A stretch of 64,000 nucleotides of DNA, taken from Planctomycetota bacterium (GTDB lineage: Bacteria > Planctomycetota > J058 > JAJDCP01). The stretch's first letter is position 1; each line of letters starts with the position of its first letter. The notes beneath the pieces were generated by a model. That model made no database searches, had not been told where the DNA came from, and saw nothing but the letters and a program-made list of their open reading frames with translations. The translations under genes were made by a program, and so were the position numbers. This document shows positions 43,461 through 51,730 of this stretch, piece after piece. Location of the stretch: NCBI GenBank assembly GCA_029260765.1, contig JAJDCP010000161.1, forward strand, positions 1 through 64,000, read 5' to 3'.

Positions 43461-46262
43461 TCAGGACTGTTCGTCGTCGGCGGGGGCTTCCGCGCCTTCT
43501 TCGGCTGCCGGAGTTTCGGCGCTCGCGGCTTCCCCGCCATCCAGCGCGGGGGCCTCAGGGGCGCTGACGGTCACACCGCCGAGCGCCAGGTCGAGCGCGC
43601 TGGAGATGTCGCTCGCGGGCTCGGGGGCCGGCGCCGGTTCGGGCACGGGGACGGGGGTCGGCTCCGGCAGGGGCACATCTTCGGGGACCTCTTCGCCTTC
43701 GCTCAGGCTCCGCAGTTTCAGCGCCCCATTCTCAGCGGAGACCAACACCCGCGAGCCGTTGTCCACGCGCCCGGCGAGGATTTCCTCCGAGAGGGGATTC
43801 TGCAGCAGGGTCTGCAGAGCACGCTTCAGAGGGCGTGCACCGTACGCCGGGTCGAAGCCTTCACGGGCAATCAGAGCGCGCGCGCTCGGCTGCAGCTCCA
43901 GCTTGATCTTGCGCTCGTCGAGCAGCTTGTCGAGCCGCAACAGCTGGATGTCGACGATCGGACGCATGGTCTCTTCTGTCAGGCGCTTGAAGATCACGAT
44001 CTCGTCGAGTCGGTTGAGGAACTCGGGCCGGAAGTGCGCCTTGACCGCTTCCATTACGGTGTCGCGCATCTTCTGGTCTTCGGCTTCGGTCTTGAAGTCT
44101 TCGATCGCATGGGCGCCGAGGTTCGAGGTCAGGATCACCACGGTGTTGCCGAAGTCGACCAGCCGCCCCTGCGAGTCGGTCAGGCGCCCGTCGTCAAGCA
44201 TCTGCAGCTGGATCTTGAAGATGTCCGGATGGGCCTTTTCCACCTCGTCGAACAGCACCACGCTGTAGGGCTTGGTGCGCACCTTATTGGTCAGCAGGCC
44301 CCCTTCCTCATAGCCGACATAGCCCGGTGCGGCGCCGATCAGCTTGGCGACCGACTGCTTCTCCATGAACTCGCTCATGTCAAAGCGGATCAACGCGCGC
44401 TCATCGTTGAACAGGAACTCCGCCAGCGCCTTGCACAGCTCGGTCTTGCCGACACCTGTGGGGCCGAGCATCAAGAAAGAGATCGGCCGGCCTGGAGGCT
44501 GCACGCCTGCCCGCGTGCGACGTACCGCCCTGCACACCGACGTCAGCGCGTTCTCCTGGCCGATCACGCGGTTGCGCATGTGATCTTCCATCTGCATCAG
44601 GCGTTCGCGTTCCGAAGCCAACATGCGCGTGGCGGGAATGCCGGTCCAGCGCGAGACGGTCTTGGCGACATCCTCTTCGAGCACCTCTTCGCGCAGGAAG
44701 CGGATGTTGTCGACGTCGAGGTCCCCGAACTCCTCCAGGGTCTTCTCGCGGTCGGGGATGATCTTGTACTGCAGCTCGGCGACGCGGGAGTAATCCTCGT
44801 CGCGGATCTTCTGCTCCATCTCCAGCCGGGCCGCTTCGAGGTCTGTCTTGGCCTGCTGCACCTCGAACAGGGCCTTCTTCTCGTTCTGCCAGATCGCGGT
44901 CAGCTCCGCGCTCTCGGCCTTCACCTCGTCGAGCTCCCGGGCGATCTCTGCGCGTCGGGCGATGGCGTCCGGATCGGTCTCGTGCTCGAGGGCCTTCATA
45001 TCGATCTCGTGTTGCACCACGCGCCGGTCGATCTTGGCGATCTCTTCGGGCTTCGAAGAGATGTCCATGCGGATGGCCGCGGCCGCTTCGTCGATGAGGT
45101 CGATGGCCTTGTCGGGCAGGTAGCGGTCGGCGATATAGCGGTCGGACAGTCGGGCGGCCGCAGCGATGGCCGCGTCGGTGATGCGCACACCATGGTGCAC
45201 TTCGTACTTCTCTTTGAGCCCTCGCAGGATCGACATGGTCTGGTTGACGCTGGGCTCTTCGCAGACGACATTCTGGAAGCGACGCGTCAGGGCGGCATCG
45301 CGTTCGATGCGCTTGCGGAATTCGGTGGTGGTGGTCGCGCCGATGCAACGCAGCTCGCCCCGGGCCAGAGCGGGTTTCAGCAGGTTCGAGGCATCCATCG
45401 AGCCTTCCTGCCCGCCCGCCCCGATCAGCATGTGCACCTCATCGATGAACAACAGGATGTTGCCTGCGGCAGCGATCTCCTGGAGGATCTGGGTCAGCCG
45501 CTCCTCGAACTCCCCACGGAACTTCGCGCCCGCCACCACAAGCCCCAGGTCGAGGGCCAGGACCACGTGGTTCTTGAGGTTGTCGGGCACATCGCCGTGC
45601 ACCAGCTTCAGCGCGAGCCCTTCGACCAGAGCGGTCTTGCCGACACCCGGCTCGCCGATGATCAGCGGATTGTTCTTACGGCGCCGCGACAAGACCTGGA
45701 TCATCTGTCGGATCTCCGCGTCGCGCCCGATGACCGGGTCGAGCTTGCCGGCGGTGGCGCGCGCCGTCAGATCCTCGCAGTAGCGGCCCAGGGATTCGTA
45801 TTGATCGAGCACGCTGTCGCCGCTGCCGAACATGCCGGCACGTACCTCCTGCAGCACCTTCTTCAGCTTGGGGAGGTCGGCCCCGGCTTCGCTACAGGCG
45901 TCTTGGAAGCTGCCGTTGTCGAGCAGCGCCAGCAGCATATGGCTCAGGTCGGCATACTTGTCGTCCATCGAGTCGGCGAGCCCCAATGCGGCCCCGAAGA
46001 CCGCCTTCAGGGCGTCGTCCGGCTGCTCATGGCCCTCGGTTCCGTCGGTGGGGAAGCCGGAGAGGCGCCGGCGCAGCGCGATCTGCAGCTTGCTCGCGTC
46101 GGCGTCGGCAGCGTGCAGGTAACGCGGCAGAGGGGTGTCTTCCTGGTTGAGCATGCCGAGCCCCATGTGGATGGGGGTGACGGCGCCGTTCTTGTGTTTC
46201 CGGGCCAGCTTGACGGCGCGCTCGATGGCGTCCTGCGATTTGAGCGTGAATCGTTCGATCAT
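43461..46262 (-). CDS. clpV: ClpV-type AAA+ chaperone of the T6SS (TssH)
   Basis: 933 aa with an N-domain (about 1-150), NBD1 Walker A GEPGVGKT, NBD2 Walker A GPTGVGKT, Walker B LLFIDEVH and VVLFDEVEKAHPD, and the middle domain. It resembles ClpB as much as classical ClpV. Its position inside the T6SS operon indicates that it disassembles contracted TssBC sheaths. The last 70 residues form an unusual Pro/Glu/Ala-rich tail (PLPEPTPVPVPEPAPAPEP and on), absent from typical ClpV. It follows the 112-aa gene by 1 base. Confidence 0.9.
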   Translation of the reverse strand: MIERFTLKSQDAIERAVKLARKHKNGAVTPIHMGLGMLNQEDTPLPRYLHAADADASKLQIALRRRLSGFPTDGTEGHEQPDDALKAVFGAALGLADSMDDKYADLSHMLLALLDNGSFQDACSEAGADLPKLKKVLQEVRAGMFGSGDSVLDQYESLGRYCEDLTARATAGKLDPVIGRDAEIRQMIQVLSRRRKNNPLIIGEPGVGKTALVEGLALKLVHGDVPDNLKNHVVLALDLGLVVAGAKFRGEFEERLTQILQEIAAAGNILLFIDEVHMLIGAGGQEGSMDASNLLKPALARGELRCIGATTTTEFRKRIERDAALTRRFQNVVCEEPSVNQTMSILRGLKEKYEVHHGVRITDAAIAAAARLSDRYIADRYLPDKAIDLIDEAAAAIRMDISSKPEEIAKIDRRVVQHEIDMKALEHETDPDAIARRAEIARELDEVKAESAELTAIWQNEKKALFEVQQAKTDLEAARLEMEQKIRDEDYSRVAELQYKIIPDREKTLEEFGDLDVDNIRFLREEVLEEDVAKTVSRWTGIPATRMLASERERLMQMEDHMRNRVIGQENALTSVCRAVRRTRAGVQPPGRPISFLMLGPTGVGKTELCKALAEFLFNDERALIRFDMSEFMEKQSVAKLIGAAPGYVGYEEGGLLTNKVRTKPYSVVLFDEVEKAHPDIFKIQLQMLDDGRLTDSQGRLVDFGNTVVILTSNLGAHAIEDFKTEAEDQKMRDTVMEAVKAHFRPEFLNRLDEIVIFKRLTEETMRPIVDIQLLRLDKLLDERKIKLELQPSARALIAREGFDPAYGARPLKRALQTLLQNPLSEEILAGRVDNGSRVLVSAENGALKLRSLSEGEEVPEDVPLPEPTPVPVPEPAPAPEPASDISSALDLALGGVTVSAPEAPALDGGEAASAETPAAEEGAEAPADDEQS

Positions 46263-46263
46263 G

Positions 46264-46602
46264 TCATGTCCCCAATTGGAGGGTTTCGAGCAAGTCTTCC
46301 AGTGTGTCCAAATGGCGCGTCACTTGACTGCGCGCTTCTGCCTGAGCGGCCGGGTCAGCCGTCTCCCCCTCGGCGGGGGGAGCCAACAGATCCAGCTGCT
46401 CGTCGATGTCTTGAAGCAGGTTCTCCACCACCTCGTGGCGGGGACCCATGGCGCGGCGCAGGCGCGCGGCGAAGGCGCGGAACTCGTGCTGTTCTCGCGC
46501 ACGCGCGGGCTCGGCGTCCTGCACCGGCTCGGGTGCCTGTGCGTTGGACCAGCGGCCGCGCAGGCGCGAAGGGTCGAAGAAGCTGTCGAGTTTTCCCGCC
46601 AT
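46264..46602 (-). CDS. Small T6SS-operon protein of unknown function
   Basis: 112 aa, charged and helical: KLDSFFDPSRLRGRW, EFRAFAARLRRAMGPRHEVVENLLQDIDEQLDLL, RHLDTLEDLLETLQLG. No signal peptide or membrane helix. Not recognised as a named Tss/Tag family. It sits between tssL and clpV, with 1-base and 8-base gaps, so it is certainly co-expressed and probably an accessory or adaptor (for instance for ClpV or TssL); that is inference. Confidence 0.65.
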   Translation of the reverse strand: MAGKLDSFFDPSRLRGRWSNAQAPEPVQDAEPARAREQHEFRAFAARLRRAMGPRHEVVENLLQDIDEQLDLLAPPAEGETADPAAQAEARSQVTRHLDTLEDLLETLQLGT

Positions 46603-46610
46603 GGTGGCTC

Positions 46611-47282
46611 CTAAAGCTGGACCAGCGCGAGGATGCCGAAGTAACAGGCCGCGATCAGCAGGCCGCTGCCCAGGTAGTACCAGAGCACCGAGGGGGGCGC
46701 CGGTGGTTCTTCGAGCTGTTCCTTGGCTCCCAGGGTCTTCATGCGTGCCAGGGGGATGCGTGCCTTCAGCTTGCGCTGGTACTCGCGCAGCTTGGACAGG
46801 TCGTCGACGTAGCGCCCACGCAGGCCGTCGGCCAGGCAGAAGTAGAAGATCTCGAAGACGAAGGGCAGCGTCTGCTCTTTGCGCACCAGGTCGTCGATCA
46901 TCTCGAAGACCACCTCGCCCCCATTGTCGAGATCAAACAGCTCTTTCTGCAGCGGAGGCCATTCGCCCTGGCCGCGGAACACGCTGCGCTGCACCAGCTC
47001 GTCGAAATGCACGACGATCGGGAACAGCACCAGGTAGGTCTCGCGCTCGTTGAGCGTCTCTTCGAGGGCCGCCTTGAGGATGTCGAGCTGTGTGCGCAAG
47101 GCCGCGCGCAGTTGCACCAGGTCGCGGACCTGCGCGGTCTCTGTCAGGGCACCGGCGGCCTGTTGGGCGCCGAGCCGCATCACTCCCCGGCGCGGGGCTT
47201 CTCCCTCTCCGCCCGGGCCGCTCAAGAGGAGGCTGACTTCTTCGATGACCGTATGGACGGCCGACCAGAGTGCGTGCTTCAT
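46611..47282 (-). CDS. tssL: TssL/DotU T6SS inner-membrane protein
   Basis: 223 aa with the DotU fold: ETYLVLFPIVVHFDELVQRSVF, WPPLQKELFDLDNGGEVVFEMIDDLV, LPFVFEIFYFCLADGLRGRYVD, then a single C-terminal helix (WYYLGSGLLIAACYFGILALV, about 201-221). No peptidoglycan-binding domain is fused, so cell-wall anchoring must come from elsewhere. Together with TssM it forms the inner-membrane part. The ATG at 47282 overlaps the tssF stop (ATGA). Confidence 0.85.
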   Translation of the reverse strand: MKHALWSAVHTVIEEVSLLLSGPGGEGEAPRRGVMRLGAQQAAGALTETAQVRDLVQLRAALRTQLDILKAALEETLNERETYLVLFPIVVHFDELVQRSVFRGQGEWPPLQKELFDLDNGGEVVFEMIDDLVRKEQTLPFVFEIFYFCLADGLRGRYVDDLSKLREYQRKLKARIPLARMKTLGAKEQLEEPPAPPSVLWYYLGSGLLIAACYFGILALVQL

Positions 47283-48931
47283 GGCGTTTCCCATCCGGAG
47301 AATGACAAGGGGCTCGGGAGGCCGGGCGCGGTCACTTCGAGCTCGACTCCCGCGTCGAAGGCCCAGGCGTCGAGTATGCGGAAGACCTGCTCGCAGAAGC
47401 GCTCGACCACCGGCAGATAGCTCTCTTCGAATTCCTTGAGCTGCAAGTGGTAGACGTGCACGATCCCCTGGCCGCGGCCCTTGCGGCCTGGACGGGTGGT
47501 GCGCTCGAGTTTTTCCAACAGGTCGGGAATGTAGCGGAAGTAGCCGCGCCGGACAGTGCCGAGCGCGTGCATGATCTGCTGCAGCTCTTCGAGGGCCAGG
47601 AAGGGCTTGGTGCGGATGGCCAGCAGCTGCAACAGCATGTCTGGGTCGCCAGCGACCTGGCTCTCCAGGTGGGGCCGCACTTCGCCGAGAGTCTCCCATT
47701 TGACGCCGGGTACATGCCGGTCGAGCAGCGAGACCTCGAGCAGCCCCGACAGCCGCTTGGTGAACCACGGCTGGTACCAATGGGCATCGACGCTCAGCTT
47801 CACCGGCTCGTCGAAGGCCTGGGGCAGGTTGAGCATCAGCGCACTCTGCAGTTTGTCACCGACCTGCAGGGTCTCGAGCTCGTAGGTGCCCGCCTCACCG
47901 GAGAGCACGCCAGGCCGCAGCGGCACCAGACCTTCGGGGGCGATACGGTAGACGCCGGCGACCGAGTGCAGCATGAACAGCTGGGCCGGGTCGGCCGGGC
48001 GCACCGGGTAGCGCTCTTGCGTCCCGTCGGCGAGCATCGGGGAAGCCAGTTGCCGGTGCAGGTTGATCGCTGGAACCGTGTGCAGCTGGAAGGTGTCGGG
48101 GTTGAGCACCATCTTCTTGGGCCATTTGCGGTCCAGGTCGAAGGCGAGCACGAAGCGTGTCCAGATCTTGCGGTTCTGGGCGAGCTCGAGGTGCACCTGC
48201 AGCTCTCGTTCGGGAAAATGGAAGAACGACTGCACCCGCGAGAGCGGATGTCCGAACGCTCCCTGCTCGGGCGAGGCCGGGTCGCGCGAGGGTCCGAAGC
48301 GCACCGAGCAGGGCATGCCCCGTGAGTCTGCCTCAGGCACCTCGTCGTAGAAGATACTGACGGTCTGGGTGTGCTCTTTCAGCTCGCGGAAGAGCTTGAG
48401 GCTGGCGAAGTAGTCGTTCAGATGGTTGACGTGAAAACGCAGGGTTTCGGGGTGCTCACCTTGGGGGAAGCGGGCGCGGAAGTGGGCGAGCAGGCGGAAG
48501 CCTTCGCCTCCGCGCAAGACCAGCCGCAGCTTCTCCAAGGCGATCGGCCGCACGGTCAGGTCGTGCATCGTGCGGTACAAGCCTTCGGTGCCGTCCTCGG
48601 TCTCCAGCGTGACGACCGAATCTTTGGGCAGCACAGCCTTCTCCGCCAGCCTGCCCGTGGGCACACCTTGCAGCATGCAGATCGACGGCAGCGGGTTGAG
48701 CAGGTACGAAAAGTATTGGGAGAACAGGCGCTGCCGGGACCGGATCAGGTGTCGGCGAGCTGTCAGGTGCGTGCGGGCGGAGAAGAAGGCGATGGACTCC
48801 AGCAGCCGGCGGATGTGGGGGTCTTCTCGCTCGAGCGGCACGGTCGGGTACAGACCCGAGTACGAGGTCGCGAAGTTGTCGAGCTCGCGCAGGGCATCGA
48901 AGAAGGCGTCGTGGAGTTGGGGATCTTGCAT
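47279..48931 (-). CDS. tssF: TssF baseplate protein
   Basis: A 550-aa ImpG/VasA-family baseplate subunit. The N-terminal signature DPHIRRLLESIAFFSARTHL is followed by SYLLNPLPSICMLQ, and the middle has RVQSFFHFPERELQVHLEL. Family length is about 550-650 aa. TssF works with TssG, TssK and TssE to form the T6SS baseplate wedges around VgrG. It is 4 bases after the separate spike gene, an order seen in several T6SS loci but not in the TssE-F-G order of Pseudomonas; TssG is far away at 55.9 kb. Confidence 0.85.
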   Translation of the reverse strand: MQDPQLHDAFFDALRELDNFATSYSGLYPTVPLEREDPHIRRLLESIAFFSARTHLTARRHLIRSRQRLFSQYFSYLLNPLPSICMLQGVPTGRLAEKAVLPKDSVVTLETEDGTEGLYRTMHDLTVRPIALEKLRLVLRGGEGFRLLAHFRARFPQGEHPETLRFHVNHLNDYFASLKLFRELKEHTQTVSIFYDEVPEADSRGMPCSVRFGPSRDPASPEQGAFGHPLSRVQSFFHFPERELQVHLELAQNRKIWTRFVLAFDLDRKWPKKMVLNPDTFQLHTVPAINLHRQLASPMLADGTQERYPVRPADPAQLFMLHSVAGVYRIAPEGLVPLRPGVLSGEAGTYELETLQVGDKLQSALMLNLPQAFDEPVKLSVDAHWYQPWFTKRLSGLLEVSLLDRHVPGVKWETLGEVRPHLESQVAGDPDMLLQLLAIRTKPFLALEELQQIMHALGTVRRGYFRYIPDLLEKLERTTRPGRKGRGQGIVHVYHLQLKEFEESYLPVVERFCEQVFRILDAWAFDAGVELEVTAPGLPSPLSFSGWETP

Positions 48932-48935
48932 GGGT

Positions 48936-49532
48936 TCAACCTAGCTTGATGCTGCTGCCTTTGACATTGACGGCCGAGCCCTGAAGCGTCGCGGCGGCCG
49001 AAGACTTCAAGGTCAGGGCTGCGCTGGACTGCACGGTGACCGGGCTGCCCTTCAAGCTGGCGTCGCCTGACGACTTCAACGCCAACGGTTTTCCTTCGAC
49101 CTTCGTGCTCTTGGTCCCCTTGATCGTGACCGTGTCGCCCTGGAGCTTGGCGTCCTTGTCGGCAACCGCCTTGAACTCCTTTGCGGACAGGCTCATCGCG
49201 TCCGTGGCCGACTGGGTCAATTTGGCTGCGCTGCTGATGGTCATGTCTTTGGTGCTCTTGATCGTCAGCTTCTCTTTCGCCTCGTGCGTCGTGTCTTTGG
49301 TCGAGGTGCAGGTGATGGTCTCTGCATCGATCTTGAAGGTCTTACACTCGATCGCGATGCTGTCGGGCTTTTGCGTGATCTTGCTGGTGTTTTCGCTGTC
49401 CTTGACTGTGGTGATGATCTGGGAGCCGTCGATCTGGATCGTCTGTGAGACCGAGCCATCGGCCTTCTTGACGGTCACCGTGATGCCTTTGGTCTTGTTC
49501 AGCTCGATCTGACAGGTGAAGACGTCCGCCAT
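48936..49532 (-). CDS. Separate beta-helical spike protein (VgrG-C-like)
   Basis: 198 aa made almost entirely of repeated short beta strands of the type KxTxxxxxTx (TITCTSTKDTTHEAKEKLTIKSTKDMTISSAA, KLQGDTVTIKGTKSTKVEGKPLALKSSGDASLKG, VTVQSSAALTLKSSAAATLQGSAVNVKGSS). This is the gp5-C-type triple beta-helix normally fused to the C-terminus of VgrG. Here it has its own GAGGAG ribosome site inside the vgrG end and its own ATG. It probably assembles on the VgrG trimer tip. Confidence 0.8.
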   Translation of the reverse strand: MADVFTCQIELNKTKGITVTVKKADGSVSQTIQIDGSQIITTVKDSENTSKITQKPDSIAIECKTFKIDAETITCTSTKDTTHEAKEKLTIKSTKDMTISSAAKLTQSATDAMSLSAKEFKAVADKDAKLQGDTVTIKGTKSTKVEGKPLALKSSGDASLKGSPVTVQSSAALTLKSSAAATLQGSAVNVKGSSIKLG

Positions 49533-49534
49533 CG

Positions 49535-51163
49535 CTACTCCTCAGTCACCTGGAGCAGCATGCAACCCTCGGAGAGTTGGATCAGCCCGATGTCTTTGTC
49601 GTTCTTGCGCTTCAGGTGGAAGACCGGTTTGTTCTCCTCATAGGCATGCTGCAGGGAGGTCTGGCTGCTGGCTGATTTGCCGAACAAGATGTGGTTGCCC
49701 TGCCCGTCCATCGGAAGCTGGGCGCCAGGTCGCCATTCGAGATAGCGCGCGATCCAGGCCGCCTGGTAGTCGAAGGCGACCAGCACCCTGGCGTCCTTGA
49801 GGGCAGGGAAGAAGAACTGGCCGGGCAAGTGGTGCGGCTCGAAGGGGGCGACGGCTTTCTGTTTGTTCCACAGCGGGATCGTGATCTTGTACTGTTCGAG
49901 CGAGGTGTCGGAGTCGGTGTAGACCTGGAAGGTCTCGTCGCTAGCGGCCCCCTCTTCGCTGAAGATCTTGCCTTCGACACAGACGGGATAGACCGGACGG
50001 CGGAAAGCGGGAAGGCGTGTATGCGGGTGGTCTTTGAGCTCGAGCCGTGCGGTCATCTCCAGTTCGAAGCCGTCCACATCGACACCCATGCCGAAGGCCG
50101 GATTCTGTTTGGTGTTTTTCGCGCGCAGGTTCAGCTGCCAGAGTCGGTAGCTCTTGCCGTAGATGTAGGAGTCGCTGCTCCACAGCCCGGCCGTGGGCGA
50201 GTAGAGAAAACCGGGCAGCATGGCGACGGTCGGAAAGCGCTGGAACACGAGCTCGAGCTCGTGCTCGGCGAGCTTCAGACGTTTCGTCTCCAGCGTCTTG
50301 CGGTCGTTGTAGCGCGATGTGACGGGGGTGCGCATCAGCACGTCGTGGACCAGCCCGTCCACCGCCTGGCTGTTGGCGATGGCGGTCTTCTTCGCGCTCT
50401 CGGTGTACGAGTTGAGCACATTGCCTGCGTGCCGCCGCAGGGCGGGGAACTGCACCCGGCTGGATTCGACATCCAGGCGGCTGATGGTGGTGGCGGAGGC
50501 CGGGTCTGAGCGGGCGCTGGCCAGCTTGTAGCTGTTCAGCGCCGCGTCGTAGCTGAGGAAACCTCCCAGATGCTCGACCTGCCAGAGCAGGAAGTCGTAA
50601 AAACTCGCCCGTTCGCGATCTTCGCAGGCTCCCAGGCCGACAAACAAGACCTGATGCTTGCTGGTCAGGGCCGTCCAGTCATAGCTGAGCTTGATCTTCT
50701 GGCCCTTGTAGGCCTCAAAGATGTCCTTGATGGTCTTGTCGACGAACAGCTCACAGGGGAAATGCTGCGACCACAGCACCCGCGCGGGGTCGGCAAACTC
50801 GAGCGTGTAGCGGCGCAGCATGACGGGTTTGTCTTCGACCAGGCGGCTGGTCTCTTCGTGCAAACGCTTGTTCGTGCCGATCCCCTGCACGACCAGTGGC
50901 CACGATGCATCTTGCTTGTCCTGGTAGACCGAGTGCAGGCTGAGCTTGATCTCGACCAGGTCCTGCGCGAGGAAGGCTCTGGTCAGTTTGTCGCTGATGC
51001 TGCCCCCGTGCGTGGAATCATCGGCCAACCAGAAAGCGAGCGTGCCGTCGACTCCGTAGCTGGTCAGGCACAGCTCGATGCGCTCGAGGTTCGACCCGGG
51101 GATGGAGTAATCGGTGCCCTTGATGGTCAGGAGCAGAGTCGCGCTCAGCTTTTCCTCAAACAT
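49535..51163 (-). CDS. vgrG: VgrG/TssI with gp27-like and OB domains, no beta-helix
   Basis: 542 aa. The gp27-like region includes CELFVDKTIKDIFEAYK, FLLWQVEHLGGFLSYD and a tail-type spine. The C-terminal OB-fold region is about 400-530, with FEPHHLPGQFFFPALKDARVLVAFDYQAAWIARYLEW. It then ends with IGLIQLSEGCMLLQVTEE instead of the usual long beta-helix. The spike helix appears to be the next gene. VgrG trimers form the T6SS puncturing device. ATG with GGAGG upstream; separated from tssE by a 199-base gap with palindromic elements. Confidence 0.85.
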   Translation of the reverse strand: MFEEKLSATLLLTIKGTDYSIPGSNLERIELCLTSYGVDGTLAFWLADDSTHGGSISDKLTRAFLAQDLVEIKLSLHSVYQDKQDASWPLVVQGIGTNKRLHEETSRLVEDKPVMLRRYTLEFADPARVLWSQHFPCELFVDKTIKDIFEAYKGQKIKLSYDWTALTSKHQVLFVGLGACEDRERASFYDFLLWQVEHLGGFLSYDAALNSYKLASARSDPASATTISRLDVESSRVQFPALRRHAGNVLNSYTESAKKTAIANSQAVDGLVHDVLMRTPVTSRYNDRKTLETKRLKLAEHELELVFQRFPTVAMLPGFLYSPTAGLWSSDSYIYGKSYRLWQLNLRAKNTKQNPAFGMGVDVDGFELEMTARLELKDHPHTRLPAFRRPVYPVCVEGKIFSEEGAASDETFQVYTDSDTSLEQYKITIPLWNKQKAVAPFEPHHLPGQFFFPALKDARVLVAFDYQAAWIARYLEWRPGAQLPMDGQGNHILFGKSASSQTSLQHAYEENKPVFHLKRKNDKDIGLIQLSEGCMLLQVTEE

Positions 51164-51201
51164 CGCGCCTCCTGGCTGTTCGCCAACGCCCGGACTGCCC
51201 G

Positions 51202-51226
51202 CTGTAGCGGCGCTCTATGAGCGCCG
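51202..51226 (+). repeat. 25-bp palindromic intergenic element, copy A
   Basis: CTGTAGCGGCGCTC followed by TATGAGCGCCG, which contains an inverted repeat GGCGCTC-TAT-GAGCGCC. It is closely matched, in opposite orientation, by the second copy at 51290-51314. The type resembles REP-like dispersed elements. Confidence 0.7.
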
Positions 51227-51289
51227 GAAGGCGCCATGGCAGCGGTAGCTGCCGAGCTGTTCGGGATGCTCGAGGCGGAGCGGTCTCCT

Positions 51290-51314
51290 CGGCGGTCACA
51301 GACCGCCGCTACAG
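51290..51314 (-). repeat. 25-bp palindromic intergenic element, copy B (inverted)
   Basis: Read on the minus strand this is CTGTAGCGGCGGTC then TGTGACCGCCG, with the same left half as copy A and the same hairpin form CGGCGGTC-TGT-GACCGCCG. The two copies face each other, 63 bases apart, in the tssE-vgrG gap. Confidence 0.7.
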
Positions 51315-51362
51315 AACTGTTCGCCGCGAAAAACCCGGACTCAGCTTTCCTATCACGACCCA

Positions 51363-51728
51363 TCAGTCTTCCTCGACCTCGACCTTGGCATATGCGGTGT
51401 CGAAGTTGATGAACAGCGGCTTCGGCGTGTTCAGGATCTTGCACTTCATCTCGAAGCGCAGGCGGTTGCTCAGCTCGGAATCGACCTCCTTGATCGACTC
51501 GATGCGCACCCGCGGCTCGTAGCGCGCGATGTTCTGTTCGATCTCAGCGACCAGGGTGGTGACGATCTCGCGTCGGCCCTTGAAGGCGTTGTAGTCGCCG
51601 ACCCCGAATTCCTCGATCAGAGAGCCGAAGCCCTTCTTGGTGTTCAAGATGCAGTTCAGGTTCTCGAGGATCGACTCGAGGTTGCTGATCTTGCCCCCAC
51701 CTTCAGTGAAGCGGTCGAGGATGCCCAT
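51363..51728 (-). CDS. tssE: TssE/gp25-like baseplate protein
   Basis: A 121-aa gp25-like protein: MGILDRFTEGG start, SLIEEFGVGDYNAFKGRREIVTTLVAEIEQNIARYEPRVR (the typical GL.D.........I...I...I..YEPRL pattern), and a C-terminal beta part (NRLRFEMKCKILNTPKPLFINFD). TssE primes sheath assembly in the T6SS baseplate. ATG at 51728 with GGAGG upstream overlaps nothing; a TTG 6 bases earlier overlaps the tssK stop. Confidence 0.85.
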   Translation of the reverse strand: MGILDRFTEGGGKISNLESILENLNCILNTKKGFGSLIEEFGVGDYNAFKGRREIVTTLVAEIEQNIARYEPRVRIESIKEVDSELSNRLRFEMKCKILNTPKPLFINFDTAYAKVEVEED

Positions 51729-51730
51729 GC

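Noticed and set aside
43434..47420. A very long open frame on the plus strand across clpV and neighbours
   Set aside because: It is the antisense shadow of clpV, the 112-aa gene and tssL. Composition is typical of GC-rich antisense frames, and it shows no domains.
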